From Pirellulales bacterium (GTDB taxonomy: Bacteria > Planctomycetota > Planctomycetia > Pirellulales > Thermoguttaceae), in NCBI GenBank assembly GCA_016931995.1, contig JAFGDS010000035.1, forward strand, positions 1-46,466: a stretch of 46,466 bases of DNA, written 5' to 3'. This document shows, one piece after another, positions 40,961-46,466 of the stretch. Positions within the stretch are counted from its first letter, which is position 1. Every line of letters begins with the position of its first letter. The translations under genes were made by a program, and so were the position numbers. The notes below the pieces were generated by a model, which ran no database searches, was not told where the DNA came from, and worked only from the letters and a program-made list of their open reading frames with translations.

Positions 40961-41000
40961 GCGCGGCGAAGGATCTCGTGGGTGTTGCTCGGGATGACGT
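40952..41000. repeat. Dispersed palindromic repeat overlapping a stop codon
   Basis: TCATCCTGAGCGCGGCGAAG begins at 40952, with a partial inverted arm GCTCGGGATGAC ending near 40999. It belongs to the family seen at 3648-3708 and 23124-23185. It overlaps the last two codons and the stop of the C45 gene. Confidence 0.7.
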
Positions 41001-41010
41001 GTTTCGCCGT

Positions 41011-41103
41011 GTGCCGTTGGTTTTGCCAGCGCAGGAGAGTGCCACTGGCTTTGCCAGTGCTTGTGCGATGCCGCGCTTCCCGCACTGGCGGAGCCCGTGG
41101 CAC
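41011..41103. repeat. Triplicated 22-bp repeat with large hairpin
   Basis: Copies start GTGCCGTTGGTTTTGCCAGC (41011) and GTGCCACTGGCTTTGCCAGT (41039), and an inverted copy begins GCACTGGCGGAGCCCGTGGC (41082). The second and third can form a 22-bp stem with four mismatches around a 21-nt loop, between the convergent C45 and Pro-rich genes. Confidence 0.65.
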
Positions 41104-41124
41104 GCGCTTCCGTGATCCCGACGT

Positions 41125-42750
41125 CTACAAATCGCCGAACACGATCTTCGAGAGCTTTTTCGAGAGGGCGTCGAGCTTGCGGAGTTGGGCTTGACGGGCG
41201 GCGTCGCCGCCGGGGTAGTCGGGCTGCTGGGCGCGAACGCGCGCCCGGGCGATCCGGGCCCCAATCGCCGAAATCACCTCGCTGCCGGAATTCAATTGGC
41301 CCACCTGCTCGCGCTGGTCGGCGCCGAGCAGATCGTAAAACATCTTCAGATCGTCCTTGCGAGACAACAGCGGCGTCGCGCGGTCCAGGATCGACTCCAA
41401 CCCCTCCGGGCTCCACGTCGCGCGCTGCTCCAGCTCCACCACGAGCTTTTCCAGGGCCAGATTGTTGCCGGCGATCTGCGCGGCAAGCTCCCGAAGGTTC
41501 ACCTTCGCGCGGTCGCGAGGCGAGGACGGCGCGGGCGCCGCCGGGTTCGGGGAAACGTCGACCGGTCGGTCTGGCTCCGGCACGTCCGCCGGCGCCGCGA
41601 GGGCGGGCGCTGGCCGCGGTTCATTCGATCGGACCGGGGCCGCGGCGCCACCGGGCGGTTCGGGGCGGGGCGTCCGCGGCGAAGGCGTCTTCGGGTCGAT
41701 GGGCTCGGCGGCCGCCGCCGGCGGCGCCGGGGGTTGTGGAGCCCGAACGACGGGCACCGGTTGCGACTTGTGCTCGGCCGCGGTCGCCGGCGGGACCGGC
41801 AAGACGAGGACGCTTGGCGATCCCGATGGAACGCCGGGCAACGTCGGCGCGGCCGGCGCCGCGACCGGCTTGTGGCTCGTGCGGCCAATCGGGCCGGACA
41901 GGGTCGTTTGACCGGCCGGTGCGGGCGCGGCCTCCGTCCGCGCGGAGGGCGCCGGCGGCGTCAACGGCGCCGGACTCGTCACGCGCGGCGCCGGGATCGG
42001 AGTGGGTCGATCGGGAGTCTGCCCGGCGGCGGGGCTCCGAAAAACCGGATCGCTCGGCGCCGGCGGTTCGACCAACGTCGGCAGCGGCAGCGCGACCGAC
42101 GGCGCGGGCGCCGATTCTAATGTCGGCGCCGGGGTCGGCGCGGGCGGCGGCGCGGGAGCCAGCGTTGCCGCGGGCGGCGGCGGTTCGACCTGGACGATTT
42201 GCACGGCCACCGGCGGCCCGGCGGCAAACGAGGGAATCGGCGGCAACGCGCCGCCGTCCGCCCGGCGCGAGCGCACTAGCGCGGTCTGAAGCCAATCGAC
42301 CAGCTTGTGCTGCTCCCACGCGGGGCTGCCGGCGTCCGTCCACGCGGTTGTGAGCGACTGCATCGCGTCGCGGCGGCGGTCGAACTCGGGCCGATCGCGC
42401 CGGAACGTCTCGTACACCTGAATCCGCAACTGCCGCGTGAGGTGTTCGATGGCCGCCCGTTGGCTAAGGTGCAACTCGGCCTCGAACTCGGCCACGGCCT
42501 TTCCCCAGCCGGGATCGCCTTCGACCAGCGGCGCGAGCATCCGCTCGAAGCGGGCGTGCTGCTGGGCGACGGCGTCGGGTTCGAGCACGACGGCGTTGGC
42601 GCGGTCCATTTGATCCAGCGCCGCGCGGACCCATTGCTCGCGGCCCGCCCGATCCAACGGCCCCGTCGGCGCGTCATCCGCCAGGACGAATCCGGCCGGT
42701 GCAAGCGAGACCAGCAACAGTGATAGTGCAACCGCGGCAGTTCGGCACAT
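41125..42750 (-). CDS. Secreted Pro/Ala-rich linker protein with helical ends
   Basis: A 541-residue protein of unknown family. ATG 42750 is chosen over the frame start at 42924 because GGGAGGAG (42759-42766) precedes it and it opens a signal peptide (AAVALSLLLVSLAPAGFVLA, cleavage about 24). Residues 25-165 are charged and helical (QWVRAALDQMDRANAVV, LHLSQRAAIEHLTRQLRIQVYETF). Residues about 175-440 are a disordered Pro/Ala/Thr linker, often a sign of a protein spanning the envelope. Residues about 445-541 are again helical (LRELAAQIAGNNLALEKLVV, LRKLDALSKKLSKIVF). No catalytic motif is visible. An envelope-spanning structural role is a guess. It is transcribed from the promoter at 42771-42798 or read through from the ComB-like gene 115 bp upstream. 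Confidence 0.75.
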   Translation of the reverse strand: MCRTAAVALSLLLVSLAPAGFVLADDAPTGPLDRAGREQWVRAALDQMDRANAVVLEPDAVAQQHARFERMLAPLVEGDPGWGKAVAEFEAELHLSQRAAIEHLTRQLRIQVYETFRRDRPEFDRRRDAMQSLTTAWTDAGSPAWEQHKLVDWLQTALVRSRRADGGALPPIPSFAAGPPVAVQIVQVEPPPPAATLAPAPPPAPTPAPTLESAPAPSVALPLPTLVEPPAPSDPVFRSPAAGQTPDRPTPIPAPRVTSPAPLTPPAPSARTEAAPAPAGQTTLSGPIGRTSHKPVAAPAAPTLPGVPSGSPSVLVLPVPPATAAEHKSQPVPVVRAPQPPAPPAAAAEPIDPKTPSPRTPRPEPPGGAAAPVRSNEPRPAPALAAPADVPEPDRPVDVSPNPAAPAPSSPRDRAKVNLRELAAQIAGNNLALEKLVVELEQRATWSPEGLESILDRATPLLSRKDDLKMFYDLLGADQREQVGQLNSGSEVISAIGARIARARVRAQQPDYPGGDAARQAQLRKLDALSKKLSKIVFGDL

Positions 42751-42770
42751 CGTTCGAGCTCCTCCCGAAA

Positions 42771-42798
42771 AGAGTAGACCGCGCGGCGGACGAGTCAA
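42771..42798 (-). promoter_or_regulatory. Candidate sigma-70 promoter of the Pro-rich protein gene
   Basis: On the minus strand TTGACT (42793-42798), a 16-bp spacer and TACTCT (42771-42776), some 20 bp upstream of the ATG. Confidence 0.45.
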
Positions 42799-42865
42799 AC
42801 GATGCGGCGACCAGTCGTGCCGGCGTTTCGGGTTGTGCCGGTCGAGCCGGCTTGCGGGGCATCGG

Positions 42866-43651
42866 CTATCGGGCGAGCGCCGCGATCCGCATCGTCTTGG
42901 GATCCATCGCCGGCACGACCGCAAGGCTGTCGAGCCGGGCGGCGTCCAGGACGTCGTCGCCCAGGCCGATTTCGAGAAGGCTCCTCGCGCCGGCCGTCGT
43001 CCGCAATCGTTCGGCCAACCGCGCCGGCGGAAGCGGTTCGGCCCCGAGCGACAACGGCAGCGGGAAGGCGTGTTTCCACGTCTCCCACGCCGTGATCGCC
43101 TGGGCGTTGAGCCGATACGCCGCGTCGCCGCGCTGCTGAAGCCGGTGGACGACGAGCCCGCCCAACAGAATGTCGTCGTCGCTCATTTGGCCATCCGTGC
43201 CGGCGCACAGGACGTGAACGTTCGGGCAGCCGGCCAGGCGCTCGACCACGGCCGCCGCGTTGACGAACGCGGCAATCAAGACGCGCTCGGCGCGCGAGCA
43301 CCGCGCCATGGCTCGGGTGCCGTTGGTCGTGGTGAAAACGAGCGTTTTGCCGCCGACGCGCTGGGGCGTGTACTCCCGGGGCGAATTGCCCAGATCGAAG
43401 CCCGGGATCGGTCGGCCGGCGCGCTCCCCGCCCAACACAACCTCGGCGTCGCGCGCGTTGGCGGCGGCCGCCCGGGCCTCGTCCACCTCCTGGCAAGGGA
43501 GCACTTCCTTGGCTCCTGCAGCCAAGGCGTGGCAGATCGTCGTCGATGCCCGAAGCACGTCGATCACGACGGCCGTTCCACCGGCCATCCCGTGTGGATC
43601 GACCAGCTTGGGAAGGGCGTACAGGTTCAGGCAGTGCGGTGGAATGGTCAT
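42866..43651 (-). CDS. comB: 2-phosphosulfolactate phosphatase (ComB family)
   Basis: The family hydrolyses 2-phosphosulfolactate to sulfolactate and phosphate with Mg2+, a step of coenzyme M synthesis in archaea; in many bacteria its role is unclear. All family landmarks are present: VIDVLRASTTI (29-39, metal site), LGGERAG (73-79), GFDLGNSPREY (84-94) and TTTNGTRA (107-114). The 261-residue length is slightly above the usual 230-250. I prefer ATG 43651 because the alternative start at 43726 adds 25 non-family residues and would overlap the divergent UbiD start; the ribosome site is weak for both. No comA or other coenzyme M gene is nearby, so the physiological substrate may differ. Family assignment is firm, function less so. 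Confidence 0.9.
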   Translation of the reverse strand: MTIPPHCLNLYALPKLVDPHGMAGGTAVVIDVLRASTTICHALAAGAKEVLPCQEVDEARAAAANARDAEVVLGGERAGRPIPGFDLGNSPREYTPQRVGGKTLVFTTTNGTRAMARCSRAERVLIAAFVNAAAVVERLAGCPNVHVLCAGTDGQMSDDDILLGGLVVHRLQQRGDAAYRLNAQAITAWETWKHAFPLPLSLGAEPLPPARLAERLRTTAGARSLLEIGLGDDVLDAARLDSLAVVPAMDPKTMRIAALAR

Positions 43652-43711
43652 CGTCGCTTCATGTTCCGGTGGCGTCCCGCCGGCCCCTTTCCTCGATCGG
43701 TCCGCTCCCTT

Positions 43712-43717
43712 TAGAAT
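43712..43717 (+). promoter_or_regulatory. Candidate -10 box implying a leaderless UbiD-family mRNA
   Basis: TAGAAT (43712-43717) ends seven bases before ATG 43725, so transcription would start at or next to the A of ATG. No Shine-Dalgarno is seen between them. The -35 region (TTCCTC, 43689-43694) is weak. Confidence 0.35.
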
Positions 43718-43724
43718 AACGACC

Positions 43725-45158
43725 ATGTCCTTCCCCTCGCTGGCCGATTTTCTGGAAGTCCTTCACCAATCCGGCGAGTTGGCTGAAATCGACGGCGACG
43801 TGAACCCTTCCTTCGAGCTATCCGCGATCACCGCGGAGCACGCGCGGTCGGGGGGGGCGGCTTTGCTGTTTCGTCGCGTGCAGGGCTGCGCCGGGGCGGT
43901 CGTGACGAACTTGCTGGGCTCGCCCCGCCGTATCGGACTTGCCCTGGGGGTTGATTCCCTCGACGTGTGGACCGCCCGGATCGACGAGATGCTGAACAAC
44001 CGGTCTCGAGCGGGCATTCTCGCGCGGCTGGGCGTGGGCGCGCCGGCCGGTGGACAGACCGAGCCAAAGCAGGTTCGATCGGGTCCGGCGCAGCAAGTCG
44101 TGCTGTTGGACCGCGACGTCGATCTTGCCCGGCTGCCCGTGCCGCTGGCTTGGCCCGAGGAGACGCACGCGGCGATCACCGCGGGCCTGCTCGCGTCGGT
44201 CGATCCCTCGTCCGGCGCGCGATGGGCGGGCCGGTGCGACGCGGACGTGCTCGGCGCGAACCGTCTGGCGGTCCGCCTCGCGCCGCACGAACCGGCCAGC
44301 CGGCTGCTGGAAGCGTACCGGCGCCTCCGCGAGCCCATGAGCGTGGCGCTGGTGTTGGGCGGCGATCCGGCGATGCTGGCCGCGGCGATGGCGCCGTTGC
44401 CGGACTCGACCGACGCGTGGAACGTGGCGGGCTTGCTGCGCGGCAAGGCGGTCGAGTTGACGCCGGGACGCCGCGTGAAGATCGACGTGCCGGCCGACGC
44501 AGAGATCGTGATCGAAGGTTCGATCGACCCCGACGAGCCGCCGGCCGAAGTGGGCCCCCGCGCGACGCCCATGGGGTGGTACGCCCCGGCCGGGTTGGCG
44601 CCCGTCGTTCGCGTCAGCGCCGTGACGCATCGGGCCAACCCGGTCCTGCCGGCGATGATCCACGGGCCGACGCCGAACGAGTGGGTGGCGCTTGCCCGCG
44701 CGATGCTGCGGGTGTTCTTGCCGTGTCTGCGCGGAACGATTCCGGAATTGGTGGACGTGGACCTCCCGGCGTCGGGCGGCGGACGGCACGTGGCCTTCGC
44801 GTCGGTGCGCGCGACGCACGCCGGCCAGGCCCGGCGCGCGGCCCATGCCCTGTGGGGCTTGCCGGCGACGACGTTCGTCAAATGGCTCGTTGTCGTGGAC
44901 GACGACGTGGACGTGCGGGATGAAGGGCAGGTTTGGGCGGCGGTGGCGGCGCACGCGCATCCGGATCGCGACGTACTGTTGGGACAGGGTCCGCCCGACC
45001 CTTGGGGCGCCGCCCGAGAGCCCGGCCTGTTAGGCGAGAAGCTGGCGATCGACGCCACGGCGAAGCGTTTTGGCCCGCGGCCGGCGGCGCGGCCAGCGGC
45101 CATGAGCGAGGCCGTGCGGCAAGCGGTGGCCGCGCGGTGGAGCGAGCTGTTTGGATAG
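43725..45158 (+). CDS. Divergent UbiD-family protein, probably lacking the catalytic triad
   Basis: A 477-residue cytoplasmic protein. UbiD enzymes are prenylated-FMN-dependent (de)carboxylases. Family features are SLADFLEVLHQSGELAEIDGDVNP at the start, RVQGCAGAVVTNLLGSPRRIGLALG (about 50-74), ARLPVPLAWPEETHAAITAGL (about 138-158), a decarboxylase-like PAMIHGPTPNEW stretch (about 312-323), and LGLPATTFVKWLVVVDDDVDV-type ending (about 380-400). By eye alignment the usual EGPFGE segment with two catalytic Glu is AEVGPRATP (about 273-281), and the usual Asn/Arg flavin segment (NxGxYR) is AGRCDAD (about 166-172). All three catalytic residues therefore look substituted. ATG 43725 is the family-like start; upstream frame is antisense to the ComB gene. 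It may be inactive, regulatory, or a distinct planctomycete subfamily. Confidence 0.8.
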   Translation: MSFPSLADFLEVLHQSGELAEIDGDVNPSFELSAITAEHARSGGAALLFRRVQGCAGAVVTNLLGSPRRIGLALGVDSLDVWTARIDEMLNNRSRAGILARLGVGAPAGGQTEPKQVRSGPAQQVVLLDRDVDLARLPVPLAWPEETHAAITAGLLASVDPSSGARWAGRCDADVLGANRLAVRLAPHEPASRLLEAYRRLREPMSVALVLGGDPAMLAAAMAPLPDSTDAWNVAGLLRGKAVELTPGRRVKIDVPADAEIVIEGSIDPDEPPAEVGPRATPMGWYAPAGLAPVVRVSAVTHRANPVLPAMIHGPTPNEWVALARAMLRVFLPCLRGTIPELVDVDLPASGGGRHVAFASVRATHAGQARRAAHALWGLPATTFVKWLVVVDDDVDVRDEGQVWAAVAAHAHPDRDVLLGQGPPDPWGAAREPGLLGEKLAIDATAKRFGPRPAARPAAMSEAVRQAVAARWSELFG

Positions 45159-45177
45159 ACTAAAATGGGAGCATGCG

Positions 45178-45225
45178 TTATCCCCTCACCCCCGACCCCT
45201 CTCCCGCGGGCGGGAGAGGGGAGGA
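45178..45225. repeat. Dispersed CCCCTCACCCCC-type repeat
   Basis: CCCCTCACCCCCGACCCCTC followed by a hairpin CTCTCCCGC-GGGCGGGAGAG, 20 bp after the UbiD-family stop. Same family as 5234-5281. Its position just after a gene end is compatible with a terminator role. Confidence 0.65.
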
Positions 45226-45315
45226 TTGCGCGGCACGCCCTTTGCCACAATCGAAATGCGTGGCGAGGGCATCCCGATTCCTCATTGTTACTCACCGCTG
45301 ATAAGGACCCACCTA

Positions 45316-46466
45316 ATGTGCAACCGAATGATCGCCACGTTCTTGACGCTGGCAATGACGACGTTCGTGGCCGGCGCCGAGCCGAAGGACGAGAAACCCG
45401 TGGAGACGGCGCCGCGGCTTTGGCAGCGGCTCGAGCCGACGTTGCCGCCGCTGGAGTGGAAGATTGAAAAGGACGAGGTCGTCCCCTCCGATACGGACCC
45501 GCGCCGGAAGCTCCGACGCGTCGAGGTGAAGTTCCACAGCCAGGAGCTGGACGGCCGGAAGCTGGGGCATCCCTGCGTGGTCTTCATGCCGGCCGATCCA
45601 AAGGACTACAACGCGCCGTCGCGGCGAGGCAAAGTGGTCATCGTCGGTCAGCGAGGCTGGGACGGTCTGGCCACCGGTCCGTGGCGCAATTCCTTTTTGG
45701 GCAACTACGGCGAGCCCATCGCCTCGCGGACGGGCTACCCGACGATGATCTGTCCCGTGCCCGGCGAATACGACGAGGCGCCCGGCCAAGAGGCCTCGAT
45801 GGGCGGTTTCCACAATCGGTTTGGCAAAGACAGCCAAGACATGATCGACCACCCGCACGTCCGCGTGGCCGTGATCTACCTTCGCGCGATGGACGTGATG
45901 GCTGGCGTGCTGGGAATCGAGCCGGAGGAGATCCGCTCGGTGATCGGCGGGCATAGCAAGCGGGCCACGCCGGCGCACACGGCGGCTTCGATGGACCCGC
46001 GCGTTCGCGGCGTCGTGTACATGGGCAATGAATCGTACTGGACCGACGCGCATTTGGCCGGGCCCCATCGGGCGGCCTTTCCGCCGTACGCCCAGCGGTG
46101 GACCGACGCCAAGGTGCTCTACATCGGCGGCACGAACGAAGACGGATACTCCATCTACGACATCAACCGGATCGTCGAGCGGATGGACCCGCCGTGGACC
46201 GTGGAAATCATTCCCAACTACCGGCACGCCTCGCAGTCGGAGAAGCACCCGCTCGATTGGATGATGTGGATCGCGCACGTGTTTGAAGGTCGGCCCATCA
46301 CGACGATCGGCGACATGAGCCACGAGCCGGTCGGCGCCGACTTTGTCTGGGGCGGGCGCAAGTACGGGCCGGGGACGCTCTTCCGCGCGAAGATCGACTC
46401 GCCCAACAAGATCATCCAGATGAAGGTCTGGTACGTCTACAACGACGACGAGCCCTACTGGCGCGA
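45316..46466 (+). CDS. Secreted alpha/beta hydrolase, 3' end outside the window
   Basis: The frame is open from ATG 45316 to the last base (383 codons seen). AAGGA (45303-45307) is the ribosome site, and residues 1-21 look like a signal peptide (MIATFLTLAMTTFVAGA). The fold is alpha/beta hydrolase: CVVFMPADPKDY (about 76-87), KVVIVGQRGWDG (about 94-105), and SVIGGHSKRATPAHTAASMDPRV (about 209-231) with a GxSxR-like elbow placing the nucleophile at Ser214. The SKR plus downstream DPRVRG resembles PhoPQ-activated pathogenicity-related hydrolases. TDAKVLYIGGTNEDGYS (about 258-274) is the expected strand before the acid, and NYRHASQSEKH (about 297-307) is a candidate His region. A likely extracellular esterase or peptidase; exact family uncertain, and a C-terminal domain may follow. 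Confidence 0.75.
   Translation, partial: MCNRMIATFLTLAMTTFVAGAEPKDEKPVETAPRLWQRLEPTLPPLEWKIEKDEVVPSDTDPRRKLRRVEVKFHSQELDGRKLGHPCVVFMPADPKDYNAPSRRGKVVIVGQRGWDGLATGPWRNSFLGNYGEPIASRTGYPTMICPVPGEYDEAPGQEASMGGFHNRFGKDSQDMIDHPHVRVAVIYLRAMDVMAGVLGIEPEEIRSVIGGHSKRATPAHTAASMDPRVRGVVYMGNESYWTDAHLAGPHRAAFPPYAQRWTDAKVLYIGGTNEDGYSIYDINRIVERMDPPWTVEIIPNYRHASQSEKHPLDWMMWIAHVFEGRPITTIGDMSHEPVGADFVWGGRKYGPGTLFRAKIDSPNKIIQMKVWYVYNDDEPYWR

Noticed and set aside
42866-43726. Longer ComB start at 43726
   Set aside because: The extra 25 residues do not look like the family and would overlap the divergent UbiD start.

Overview
The window looks like a stretch of a high-GC planctomycete chromosome, probably Pirellulales-like; that placement is an inference. 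It rests on two giant proteins with the planctomycete LEPR-XLL / LEDRRVLS N-terminal motif, three PEP-CTERM surface proteins, dockerin-type calcium motifs ending in DLDLAILAANW, and dispersed intergenic repeats typical of such genomes. No rRNA, tRNA, CRISPR array or transposase gene was seen.

Layout. 1-1340: the 5' part of a small secreted Gly/Pro/His-rich protein (minus), a canonical sigma-70 promoter driving a strongly structured leader or small RNA that ends at a 28-codon ORF (plus), and 5-formyltetrahydrofolate cyclo-ligase (minus). 1680-5148: a LamG/dockerin/PEP-CTERM protein and a secreted F5/8C plus class-I glutamine-amidotransferase-like protein. 5312-22821 (minus): a two-gene operon in which a 1352-aa repeat-built PEP-CTERM protein overlaps by ATGA the start of a 4484-aa giant. 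23266-24939: another LamG-like/dockerin/PEP-CTERM protein that also has a lipobox. 24978-36764 (minus): a 3928-aa giant made of about 970-aa modules, containing four seven-bladed FG-GAP propellers and a dockerin. 37010-40960 (plus): PfkB-type sugar kinase, two-domain alpha/beta hydrolase and C45-type Ntn hydrolase, the last two overlapping. 41125-43651 (minus): a secreted Pro/Ala-rich protein and a ComB-family 2-phosphosulfolactate phosphatase. 43725-46466 (plus): a divergent UbiD-family protein and a secreted alpha/beta hydrolase running off the end.

How it fits together. About 35 kb (1.7-36.8 kb) is devoted to exported, modular, calcium-binding, carbohydrate- or protein-binding surface proteins. 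Both giants carry a C-terminal dockerin followed by a shared motif, VADxxFIGPRxL, which I do not recognise and propose as a candidate surface-anchoring or sorting tag. The flanks are ordinary metabolic or hydrolytic genes. Gaps between genes are filled by several families of palindromic repeats; one of them supplies the stop codon of the C45 hydrolase.
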